Shown here: positions 45,859 to 57,006 of the stretch, one piece after another
Layout of the letters: each line of letters starts with the position of its first letter
Numbering within the stretch: the first letter of the stretch is position 1
Assembly (NCBI GenBank): GCA_000827495.1
Contig: KN817617.1
Span: 89,749-153,748 of the forward strand
Length of the DNA stretch: 64,000 nt
Source: Hypholoma sublateritium FD-334 SS-4
Lineage: Eukaryota; Basidiomycota; Agaricomycetes; Agaricales; Strophariaceae
Reading direction: 5' to 3'
Program-made: the position numbers and the translations under genes
The notes under the pieces: model-generated
Told to the model about the DNA's origin: nothing
What the model saw: only the letters and a program-made list of their open reading frames with translations
The model's database searches: none

Positions 45859-47302
45859 GTTCAATCCAGTACTTTGACGAGATCCTCGAGGTGACTTGAG
45901 GGGACGAAGACGCTCCAGATAGATGTCATTCTGTGGGCTTTAATATACCGCGACGCGAAACATGCTAGCTACCGAATGAGGAAGCCGTCGGGCAGGCAAG
46001 ATTGGACAAATGAATTTCTTACCGACCCATCCTTTGCAGAGTGACAGATTAGAATGTACCCAAGATAGCCTTGAGCCGATGGTGGCTGATACTTATGCAC
46101 TTTGGTTCTATTTTCAAGTCCGAGGTTACGAGTTGCCGAGAATATGTAGTACCTGCATTCATCTACCCGATCGCGGTCCACCTCGAAAAAGCACTTTCGA
46201 CAGTTGACTCGCGTCTTTCATACTGGGGGAGTGAAATATACTGTTTTTTTGTTATAACTGTCGAAGTCCAAGATATGCATGTCCTCTAGGATATTTACTT
46301 ACGGCATAAACATCGTCGGGATCCAAGTTTGTTACGATGATATTATACTAGCTCGCCCATTTACCTACTCTCTATTCCTATTCAGGTTGTCGACGGCCTG
46401 GAACTTGAAGTTGCAAGGGCATCCGTGTATCTCGTTGACGTTCGCTCGGGCGGAAGATTGAGCCAACTTACACGCCCTAATGGAATAAGTCGGAAGATTA
46501 AAGTTGTTTAGTTTACTGTCTTTGCTGTCTTGGTATAGTTCTACGAGTAGGTCCCCGTGGGTATGCCTTTGAACTTTGCACCAATCTGCTTGACAGTGGT
46601 ATTACCGGCCGTAAATGTCAATTAGAAAGCTCAAATCCAATTTTGAATCAAAACGGCAGGATATATTTATGTAGAAGATATGTGGCGTACGCGTCTATTT
46701 GACGATTAGCCAAGCTGGCTGGGCAGTCGCGTAGGTGTGTTAAACATTGAACGTTGAACGTTGTGAGCCTTCGTTATCTATGCGGGCTTGTGATATAAAT
46801 AGATCCGGAATGATGTTGAGTGTGATGAGGCACATCGATGTCCTCTATTGCATGCATCTCTTCACAAATTCGATCTTTAAGAATGAACCTCTACTTAAAT
46901 ATACCAAAGCTACGGAGAAATTCTCATGCGGCGGCGAAGTTCGAACGAGTTATAGGAAGCAAATTTCAATGTTTTACGGTCGTCTCAACGTTTGTACGTC
47001 TATTATTCGTCCTCGAAAATGAGAGAAACTCCACGCTGTCGGGTGTATGGACTCGTAAAATCCTGTAAAATGTTTTCACAACTTGCGCCCTTGTTGCACC
47101 CAATTGCCCATTGAGTTTGACCCAAGTTGAGAGCGATTGTGCATCGGACCGAACTCCGGAGCCACGAGCACGTGTCGGTCTAGACTTGAAATTGCCGTCG
47201 GGCGACGACAGGAGGCCTGCACGTTTCCCGAACGTTCACCTAGATTCCGAACGAATGAGCTGTATGCTATAAGTCTCTAACTTCCTTAATCTCGAGGCTT
47301 CG
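45859..47302. other. intergenic, AT-rich
   Basis: About 1.4 kb between divergent genes (DUF6534 minus, kinase plus). Short ORFs only; no recognisable gene or RNA. Confidence 0.4.
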
Positions 47303-50300
47303 ATGTTCAGCTCGCCATCTTCGCATGCACTTGTTGCACTCCCCTTCACCCGACTCCACGGTGATTCTCGGCAAGAAACACCTGAAGAGTTGGAACAGTG
47401 GCAGCCAATCTTACACGCCTCCAACCAAGTTGTTCTGTACAATCCACGGTCTCATGCGCTGTCTATTGCTGCGGCATCATCTGGGGTACGTTTACCCAGT
47501 GGTGGCGTCGTTGCGCGGCGCCATCAGCACGACAGTACGGCTGATGCCAGACGGGTACTCGGAGATATGTGCCCATACTGCAAGCAGGAGCTACCTACCG
47601 ACTTCGCGGGGTTTGCGACACACANAGATGCAGATACCGAAGTACGCTGGGAGGGAAACGGCGACGTTTCAGACGAATTTGAGGAAGTGAGCTCGGATCC
47701 AGCATACCACTCGCGAGCTTCGGATTACTTTCGCCTTCTTGCCATTGCGAATGAGTCATCATCGCGGAGGCCGAGCAGGAGCTCTAGTCCTTACCGAGTG
47801 GGTGACGTAGAGGGTAGAAGGAGTAGGAGTAGGGGCAGACTTCAAAGTCAGGAGCCGCCACAAGAGGATACNCGAAGCACGAAGGGCGCTTTTCCAGCAG
47901 AAAAAATGGCGGAGGGGTACTTCAAGACATTCTTCCAAGAAGAATATAAACTCGGAATGGGTGCAAACGGCACAGTATATCTCTGTCAGGTGGGTGCTTT
48001 TTCCGGCTTCTTACGCCATTCTAATCGTTTCATTATAGCACGTCCTGGACGGAAATCCTCTGGGCCATTTCGCGGTCAAAAAGATTGCTGTGGGAGAATC
48101 ACACTCGTACTTGCTCAAAATACTGAAGGAGGTGAGATTGCTGGAGAGACTGCATCACCCAAATATTATCACATACCAGTACGACGTCTTTTGACTTTTA
48201 TTATCTGTGCTGACATCTTCCAGTCATGCCTGGCTAGAAAACGCGCAGCTCTCGTCCTTTGGACCAAGAGTTCCCACTCTGCAGTATGTCTATATTCTCA
48301 AACTATGTACATCCACTCATGTCCATTATAGCGTATTGATGCAGTGGGCAGAAGGCGGAAGGTAATCTATCCCTGTCTCCGCTGGTAGAGCTCCCAATTC
48401 AACATTCGTGCAGTTTAGACGACTTCATTGATATCCGTCTCGGACGCAAATCCACACACATCCACCTGCACCCCGCCTCGTTGAAGGCGGATCGCTCCCT
48501 TCCCTCCTCTCCCGGCTCCCACATGCACGACGACAGTGTCGAACCTACCACGCCGACGCAGAAGAGTGCACACCCTCGCTTCGTTCATATAGACTCGCCG
48601 GGAAAAGATCCCGACCACGCGCCGTCAGGGGACGTGCATACGCGCTCGGAGCGCATTCGCGCCTTCCGCGCTTTCCAGCGTGCACCCCCCAGCGAGAGGG
48701 AGCGCATGCGGCGGGACATGGAGACACAATTTGGAGGATCCACATCCGACAGCCCCTCGCTGGGTGCGAAGAAGGCGGAATGGACGCCGGTGCACCTTTT
48801 GAGCGCACAGGAAGTGAAGAGTTTGTTCCGGGACGTGGTCGAGGGACTAGCTTTCTTGGTGAGTACTCTTGACTCGTACGCGGCGAGTGAATATGTCCTG
48901 ATTGGATCTTTCAGCATGATAAATCAATTCTGCATCTTGATTTGAAGCCAGGAAATGTTTTATTGACCTGGGACGAGGATAGACTAATGTATGTGATCTG
49001 TAGTCCCTATCTACTGGTCCTGAATGTACGTCTAGACCACGCGCCATGCTCTCGGATTTCGGCACGTCTCGAGATATGATTAACTCGACGCGCACTCCCC
49101 GCTCAGGAAACACTGGAACGTGAGCAGCAAGTGATGCGTTCTTGATCAATCCTCTGACGCGATCTTTTTTTTTTCTCTTGTTATAGTTTAGAATACACCG
49201 CCCCAGAGTCGCTCCCTTCGCCCTATACCGGCCTCCTCCTACAAATTGACTCCAAAGCAGATATGTGGAGCCTGGGGATGATATTACACAAGTTATTGTT
49301 TTTCAAGTTACCCTATAGATATGCTGCTACGGGAGACGCTGCTGGTGAACCCGTAAGTACGACAGACGAAGGCGCAAAGATGGACAAGCTCGAGAAGGAA
49401 GTTCTGGAATATCCTGGGTACGTCCAATCTTGCAGCTGCCCCTTGCGTTCTTGCCCAAGACTAATCGTTCTGCAGTTTCAAATCTACGTCGAATTTAGTC
49501 GTAGGATTTGATACCCGTCACCTACCACGGGCATACTTGGTTTTACTTGAAAATCTGTTGCACAAAACACCCGCGGCAAGACCGAGTTGCGATCGTGTCA
49601 GCGCAGCCATTCGTGAGGGCAAGGTGCGCAGCTCCAACTCCAACTCCCAGCGCGAAATTTGACGCATTGATCACTTGCTTCTAATCAAAACAGCTTGATC
49701 CTTTAGAGGAGTCGCTCGCTCCAGACACGCTTTCCCTTGCTCGCCCTCGGGTAGATGTGTCCAGCCCACCGCCCGCAGACATTTCAACAAGCGTGACAAG
49801 TCCAGTCTCCCAGATGCTCGATGCTGAGAGGACGCGCCTCCTCGCCCTTCCGCCCCCTAGCGAGGTCCTCGGCCCGGAGCAAGCGCGCTGGAGACGCTGG
49901 CTGGCGCATACGATGTGGGTGTACCGCACCGCGCTGCGCATGGCGCTCCGTACACCTCCCGGGGCGTACGTAGCGCACCGGAAACGCCCCGCCGCATGGA
50001 CGGCCTCTGCGCGATGGCGCACGGGGACACGCGTGCTGCGGAGCTCCCTGCTCGCGCTGAAGGTGCTTTCGCTTACGCGCGCATGTCGCAATCCTGTAGC
50101 GTGTCCTCGGGGCGGGGCTATTGTGCTGCTGCTCGCGGCGGCGCTGACGGACACGACGATTGACCATGAGCAGTTTTACGACGCGCGCGAGGGCCGCGCA
50201 CTGCAGAAGGGCGGTTCGGCGGGACATAGATTGAGCAAGGAGCGACGGAAGAAAGCGCGGAGAGCGGCAGTGAAGAGTTTGTGGATAACTGCTGGACTGG

Positions 50301-50362
50301 CCATGCTTCATGTCGCTGTGCTCGGTCTGAATGGTGTGCGCTGGAGTAGTTTGCGGTGGTGA
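47303..50362 (+). CDS. IKS1-like serine/threonine protein kinase, membrane-anchored
   Basis: The N-terminal region has QVVLYNPRSHALSI and MCPYCKQELP, a Cys-pair motif seen in fungal IKS1-like proteins. Low-complexity Ser/Arg stretches follow. The kinase domain starts YFKTFFQEEYKLGMGANGTV (Gly loop), then HFAVKKIAVG (the ATP-binding Lys) and LERLHHPNIITY. A roughly 140-residue Pro/Ser/Arg-rich insert follows LMQWAEGGSLDDFIDIRLG. Next are LHLDLKPGNVLL (catalytic loop), AMLSDFGTSRDMI (DFG) and GNTGTLEYTAPESLPSPY. C-terminal to the kinase, hydrophobic segments (GGAIVLLLAAALTD and ITAGLAMLHVAVLGL) suggest a membrane tail, as in yeast Iks1. About nine introns are present. Ns at 47625 and 47872 leave two codons uncertain. 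The substrate is unknown. Confidence 0.82.
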
Positions 50363-51270
50363 AAGGCTCGGTGGCGTTGACCTGAGGATAAGTATTTGCC
50401 TTCGGTGCTATCTGATTCTATACGCCGCTGTATTCTATAATTCGCAATTACAGATGTTTCCTGCTACAAATTCGTTTTTCAGTGAAATCACCGAAAAATG
50501 GGCAAGTGCAGTAAGTTTAAGTGCGTCGCTCAAGCTTAAGCATCACTCGTACATTTTGGTTGCCGCTATTTCTACTTGATTTCTACTTTACCCTTACTCC
50601 GATACTTGGAAGGTGTTGTCCCAAGCGGTAATTGAAACTCCGGTCACCCTGGACCGAGAATTGATTCCGTTGACGTCGCGTTCGTTTGCCACGATGACAG
50701 AGGTCTGTTCACTTATTGCTTAACCAGTCATGATCCTGTATGTTTTTTGAATGACGGATAACCGAGCTTCCTAGGAAAACACTTGGGATACACCATACCA
50801 TACTCCCCAAGGTATGTGTCCAATTGGACAAAAGTCTTCGAACGTTTGAACTGGCTGATTCAACAGTGCATCATCATTTTGGTGCCTAGCGACCGACGCC
50901 AATCCTGATGTTGCGCGTGCATCGATGTGGAGCAAAGTGCCCGATGAATTACATCGACAGGAGTTATTTGTGAAAATGCCAACACAAAGGCAGCTCAGTG
51001 CTCGACGTACCGTGGCACCTTAGAAGGTTAGAAATCAAATATTAGCACTGGGAAGAGTGCGTCGACGATGGCCAACCTCAAACATTCTGTTACAAGTTTA
51101 AAAGTTCCCGACTTGACCGTGCGCTGATGCTTTTGGCCCAGCACTTGGCAAGCATTCTTGTGGAACTGAGCTATGAACATAATTGTCCAGCATAGACCAG
51201 TCACCAGAGATCGTAAGCGTTTCAATGCAAGCCGGCGATAAAGAAACGTGACAAGTGGTTGGCCTTGTAA
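50363..51270. other. intergenic left of foldback element
   Basis: About 0.9 kb with the kinase 3' end. No gene recognised. Confidence 0.4.
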
Positions 51271-52052
51271 GGCCGATTGTAGACTCGCATAGCCAGTCCA
51301 AGCTCGCTGGCTCTATGACAAATACAGCAGACGTGATGGCAGAACATGTGACGTGGCGAGCGAGCACAGCGAGCGGACTGGGCGGTCTCGTCGCTGTTTA
51401 CACGAGTCAACCAAATCCCCGTTGTCCAGGCATGCTCACTTCGTCAAAAAAAGGCCTCGAGGGTGAAAAAAACACTTATTATTGGGTATACATTTTCTGT
51501 CCGGATCGTTATTTAAATTATAAAAGAGTACATAACCTTATTTTGGAAAATTTGGCTTTAACTTCGTCGTTGTCGTTCAGAAAGGTCCGTGCACACGAAA
51601 TTCCTGCTCGCCGTGGTGTCACCCACCGCTTCTCAATTTCGGATTTTTTTACCTCAGTAAGCACAAAAGTGCTAACACATACCTGTGAATGCAATCTGAG
51701 CAGGACATTGCTTTCTAGGTTGTGTGTGAGCGGGATGCAATTCTGTGCGCACGGACCCAATTTTGCGGTGACGACGGAGTCAATGTCAAAATTTCATGAT
51801 TTTACTTGTATACTCTTTTGTGTTTCAAAAGAAGATCCAAGTATTTTATGTATACTCACTTTTATGTGTTATTTTCATCATTTTCGCGTTTTTTCGACGA
51901 AGTGAGCATGCCTGGACAACAGGGATTTTGTTGACTCGTGTAAACGGCGACGAGACCGCCCAGCCGGTTCTCCGAACTGCTTGCAGCACGTGTGCACATT
52001 ATGTAATATGTGTTCGGAGAATCGGCTGGGGACGAGCCTAGGCCGATTGTAG
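51271..52052. mobile_element. foldback (long inverted repeat) element with nested hairpins
   Basis: AGGCCGATTGTAG occurs at 51271-51283 and again, same orientation, at 52040-52052, like a target-site duplication. Inside, a long inverted repeat pairs 51378-51451 with 51889-51966 (GGCGGTCTCGTCG, TTTACACGAGTCAAC, CCAGGCATGCTCACTTCGTC) at high identity. Each outer end also folds on itself. The left has CCAGTCC-GCTCGCTG against CAGCGAGCGGACTGG. The right has AGCCGGTTCTCCGAAC against GTTCGGAGAATCGGCT. The 437-bp centre is AT-rich and encodes nothing recognisable. It looks like a non-autonomous foldback transposon. Confidence 0.75.
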
Positions 52053-52258
52053 TCAAGCCATCTGGCCTTCATAAATGATATAGCGCCAAGGATCTTCGTC
52101 GTCGTAGAGTTCCACGCAGCACGCCGTGCCGTTTTTTTACTCCCTTCTTCCCTCTCCCTCCCCCAATCATATACTCTTAACTCCGCCCCCGACGCTCATT
52201 TCTTGACCGCGAACCCCCAAACCAAGTATCACAGAATAACGTCTATCCCATTGTCAAT

Positions 52259-53619
52259 ATGGTCCAAATCGATTCCGCAATTCTCCCAGCGATTGGCTTG
52301 ATTACCGCAACAATAGCGCAATTTAACGCGTTTCCTTTCGACACAGGCTTCAATGTCACAGCAGTCGCGGAGAAGGCCCAGTCTCTTCCAACTCATTCAT
52401 GGGAATTTGGGACGAGTGCTGAAGCGCTACTAGAACTCTACAACCCCGAACTGTCTGTGTTCAGTGACTCTCCATTCCCCGTACCCTCGATTTCCCCGAC
52501 GCAAGTTCGGGCTCTTGCATATGCTGCGAATAACACCGTTTTCGGGACGGGATACAGCGCCCTTTCGAAGGGGAACGGCGCTTCAGGAGATCCGGCTAGC
52601 TTGGGCGTGAGCGCTGTGATGCTTGGAAAGACCAATGCGACGTTCGCCACCGCTGCGCAAGAGACCGTGCAAGGATTGCTTAACGTCGTCCCCCGGTACT
52701 GGAACGGGGCCATCTCCCATCGGGCAAACGTCGCAGAACTTTGGTACGTGGTTGTATAAATAACAATCGTAAATTTATCTAAACCCGAGTCGCGCTGACA
52801 TTCAGGGCGGATTTCATGTACATGGTGCCTCCGTTCCTTGCATACTATGCTGCCGACCAAGATGACGCCGATCTACTTCAAGAGAGCGTGCGCCAGTGCG
52901 AACTGTACCGCCAAATTCTGCAGGCCCCGGATGCTGGGAATCTGACAGGTGTTTGGACGCACATCCAGGGCCCGCAGAGCACAGATACGGGATACTGGTC
53001 AACTGGCAATGCGTGGGCCGCTGCAGGGATGACCCGTGTGCTCGCCACTGTGACCAAGGCCCCCGTCACCAACGGCACTGTATGGCAGCAAGGAGCCATC
53101 GGTAACCTCACCCAATACATCAAGGAAATCGTCGACGGCGCGATGAACGCACCACAGGACGGCGGCCTCCTCCGCAATTACCTCAACAACCTCGACGAGA
53201 GCGGTAGCGGCTTCGGCGAAATAGCTGGCAGCAGTCTCCTCGCCGCAACGGTGTACCGCATGGCCGTTCTCCAGCCCGAGGTGTTTGGGCAGGACTATAT
53301 CTCGTGGGCGGATGATATCCGCGCCACCCTTGCGGGCAACAGCACCACCAGCACCGAGCACATCACCGCTGCCGGAATCGCCACGCCCGCCGTCAACCCA
53401 CTTGCCTGGAAGGACACCACACCGTTCACGAAAGGCAGCCCTGAAGGCCAGGCGATGGTGGTACTCATGTACGCCGGGTGGAGAGAATGTATCAAAGCCG
53501 GGAACTGTCAATTGGTCACCACCTCGACAGACCTCTCCAATTCAGGTGCAATAGTCATCGGCTTCCTGCCAAAAAGGAGCCACAACCGCCGGAGTCGCCT
53601 CAGCCAGGGGTCTGCATAA
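52259..53619 (+). CDS. secreted GH105-like six-hairpin glycosidase
   Basis: GH105 enzymes remove unsaturated uronic acids from the ends of pectin (rhamnogalacturonan) fragments. The N-terminus (MVQIDSAILPAIGLITATIA) is hydrophobic and resembles a signal peptide. The (alpha/alpha)6-barrel shows ALAYAANNTVFGTGYSALSK, VPRYWNGAISHRANVAELWA, DFMYMVPPFLAYYAADQDDA, GVWTHIQG, DTGYWSTGNAWAAAGMTRVL and SGFGEIAGSSLLAATVYRMA. One intron of about 55 nt lies after VAELW (near 52745-52805). N-glycosylation sites (NNT, NST, NLT) fit secretion. The C-terminal stretch after KAGNCQ is basic and unlike the family, so the last exon may splice differently. It fits the plant cell wall degrading set here. Confidence 0.75.
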
Positions 53620-54323
53620 AAGGTCAGGCCCAAACCCTGGGACATGAGCATGTTTAACATGTCTTAACGGGTGTCTCGACCCTCTACTTATTGTTTTATG
53701 CCATCACTACGCGCCGCCCGTCATTTCTTCCGATACCCAGTCTATCAAATCTTTTCCAATCTTCCGAACGACATCGTAGCGCACTGTATACCCATTGACG
53801 CGACTTTAAGTCGCCCGGCAGGTCTCATTTTCAGCGCTTTTCATTGTATTTACCTAAACTCTTCGAAACGTTCTTGGTGACTCGCCGCCAGGTTCCTTGT
53901 CACCGCCTTTTGCAGGCAACTTCGCTCCTTCGTCCACAATCCTGGTTGATTCCGTTGCAGTTATTCTCAATGTGTGTCTACTATACTTCTATATTTTGTA
54001 TCTTGTCATTATATTTGTCATAGTTGACAGTAGTAGCAATAAATTCCCAATTGGTATGCCATTGAAAGTCGTGATCGTACAGTTACTGGCGAAGCGGAAT
54101 GGTGGATTTCGATGATGCTTTGTTCCATCTTAGCTATCTTTCCATTTTTGCTGCTAGAATCCTGTCATATGAAAATAATGAAATCAGTTGATGCACTGTA
54201 TGTGGCAAAGTGTATTGAACTATAAATATATCTCTTCTTTTACCCAGATCTGACATTCGCACTGGCTTGAAAGCAAACCATCGCGAGGCTTCCTGCCCGA
54301 ATCAACCTACGCGCCTCAACATC
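53620..54323. other. intergenic between GH105 and P450
   Basis: 704 bases, AT-rich, no gene recognised. A 72-codon ORF at 53897-54115 has a hydrophobic run but no family match. Confidence 0.4.
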
Positions 54324-56535
54324 ATGTCTTTGACGGATATCGTTGTAGCTGCATTTCTTATTGGCGTGGCCTATCTGTGGCGACAACGAAGCTTATTTCA
54401 ATCTCGGTCTAGAGGATACCCTCTTCCTCCTGGGCCGAAGCCATTGCCGTTGATTGGGAACCTTTTCGATATACCACATCATCATCCATGGAAGAAGTTT
54501 ATGGAGTGGAAAGAACCTTATGGTGAGTATCCCCATCCAAAAGACAGCGCACTCGATAATAACTTGCTCGCGTTGGAATCATCCTGTAGGAGATCTTGTC
54601 CACGTAGAAGCCCTGGGAACCAGGACGTTGATCCTCAATAGTATCGAAGCAACAAACGAGTTATTGCTCAAACGAGCTGCTAGATACTCAGATAGGCCGA
54701 CACTGGTTATGGTGGGCGAGTTGATGCACTTGGAAAAGGTAAGTAGCCATCCTATACTAATACGCATTTCACGGGAGTAATTTCTGTGGACAATTCGCAG
54801 AGCAGTCCGCTTCTTCAGTATGGATCAGCGCTTAGACAGCATCGGAAGCTATACCATTTAGCCATGGGACCCGAGACTGTAAAGAACTATTTGAGGGCAC
54901 AGGAAGACGCCGTCGCACTGCTAGTGGAATCTTTTTTACACAACCCCAAAGACTTTTGGAATCAAACGCGCTTGTACGATCATCTTCTGGTCCTCTCGGT
55001 CTTCTAGCTGACAGTCTGACTTGATAGAACTGCTGGACGTATTATCATGTCTGCTGTATACGGTATATCCGCAACAACTCCGGTTGATGAGGTCTGTACC
55101 AAGCGAGCTTTGCATGTTGGTGTTAGAAACTCAAAATATATGGCTGTATACAGTATCTCAGCGATGCGGATAAAATCATGAAAATTGCCGGAGAAGGAAC
55201 GCTGCCCGGGGCTCACATAGTAGATATGATACCATCACGTAGGTCTCCCAATTCCTTCAATCTGTACATGCGTTGATCGATTTATTTTTTGGTCGTGTGC
55301 CTCAGTAAAATACATTCCTTCCTGGTTTCCATTCAATAATATTCAAAAACTGGCACGAGAAGGGAGAACAATGGCCTACCGCACTATTGACAAGCCATAT
55401 GAATTTGTGCGGCAGCAAATGAAACAGGGTATCGACCGGCCCTCGTGTACGGCGGAATTCATCCACGCATACGAATCAGAGTTAGGTGGGCTAGATCCAG
55501 AGTCCGAGGGCCTCATAAAATGGGGCTCTGGCTCACTTTATGCGCGTATGTGAACCCATATTATGATCCATCTCTTTTACTGATTTCCTACATTCTAAAG
55601 CTGGGAGTGAGACGGTAAGAGAATATTCTGTGACTTAGTCGGTCAATACGCCGATGATGACCTCTTGAAATGTCTTCGCAGACCTATTCCGTAACCTTAT
55701 CATTTATCCATGCGATGGCCCTTTTTCCAAATGTGCAAGAGAAAATTCAAACCGAGATCGATAGCGTCATAGGGAGCCATCGCCTGCCTAACATTTCGGA
55801 CCGCGCCAATTTACCGTATGTCTGTGCGGCTATTAAAGAGGCTTTACGATGGAACCCAGTAGCGCCTCTAAGCGTTCCGCGAAGGACAAGTAAGGACGAC
55901 TACTATAATGGTATGTTTTACAGCCGCGTTACGAACTTCGTTTATACAATCTGGTTTAGGTTATTTTATTCCTGCCGACACAGTAGTTCTGCCGAACGTG
56001 TGGTAGGCTTGGGTGCCATTCTTTTAGAAGATGAATTCCTTACCAAAAACCTACTAGGGGTATATCAAGAGATAAATTAAGCGGGATACCACCGGAGAAG
56101 TTTGCTCCAGAGAGGTTTATGACGGGATCGCAATCTACCGACGCCATTGATCCTTATTCATATGTTTTTGGTTTTGCGCGGCGGTGGGTTACATTTCCAA
56201 AGTTCTGGTGGCCGTACTCAAATTTATACTGCAATCAGAGAGTGCCCCGGCCGCTATTTAGCAGAGAACAGCTTATTCCTCATTATTTCGTGGCTGATGG
56301 CTACCGTATCAGTATGCAAAGTCAAAAATGCAAAAGGCGTAGAGGAGTTTGTAGAACCTACCTATATTACCGCTTTGATCAGGTAAGCCTTGGTCGATTG
56401 GTCTATATCATGATGCCCAAGTTAATGGTCTTGATGTATTTCAACAGCCATCCAAAGCCCTTTGAGGTTGATTTCAAGCACAGAAGTCGAGAACTCGAAT
56501 TGCTAATAGAGCACCGCGTCGCTGAAATAGATTGA
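54324..56535 (+). CDS. cytochrome P450 monooxygenase
   Basis: A microsomal heme monooxygenase, probably oxidising a secondary metabolite or xenobiotic. The N-terminal anchor is MSLTDIVVAAFLIGVAYLWR, then the Pro-rich hinge PLPPGPKPLPLIGNL. Later exons give ELLLKRAARYSDRPTLVMVG, YGSALRQHRKLYHLAMGPET, AGRIIMSAVYGISATTPVDE, an I-helix P-G-S-E-T-T, and the ExxR motif in IKEALRWNP (E..R). PERF-type APERF and the heme loop FGFARRECPGRYLAENSLF, with the Cys ligand, follow. The fourth residue of the heme motif is Ala instead of Gly. A 55-nt intron (GTAGGC...CTACTAG) after PNVW restores the frame to GISRDKLSGIPPEKF, so the gene appears intact. About ten introns; the family resembles basidiomycete CYP5144-like enzymes, which I cannot confirm. 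Confidence 0.87.
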
Positions 56536-57006
56536 ACAGCAAACAACGCATTGACGCATAGCAGGTTAAGCGCCCGAATTAGCGCCCAAATTTTTGATAC
56601 CTACCTGAGTCCACGTCGACTGTTGGAACTTGGGCACTCTCTTAAGTTTGGGAGGACCACCGTTACTCTGTGATACCATACAGATGCTCACTGGGAGAGA
56701 TTCAAAAATATCTCAATACTATCACTCGACTCTCTAAAATATTGGATACATGGACTTGTGAAAGACTTGTTTCTCAATGCTGACGTCCGTTCCACCCACA
56801 AATCATAAATATTACCACAGAAGCGATAAGTTTCATCTACCGCACTGTACCCACTACGCCGCTCGCCTCGAAAAATACATTATGCTGCACTGATATTTTA
56901 TTCCCTCGCACTGGAGTAACTCAATTAAAGTAGGGAACAAAGTCACAGCGGCTCTGAATTGACTATGCTTTATATTTCAATTTTCTCCCATCTCGGCCAA
57001 TAATAC
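56536..57006. other. intergenic after P450
   Basis: No gene recognised. Confidence 0.4.

Noticed and set aside
56000..56080. P450 looked like a pseudogene because the frame stops after PNVW
   Set aside because: A 55-nt GT-AG intron (GTAGGC...CTACTAG) joins PNVW to GISRDKLSGIPP in frame.
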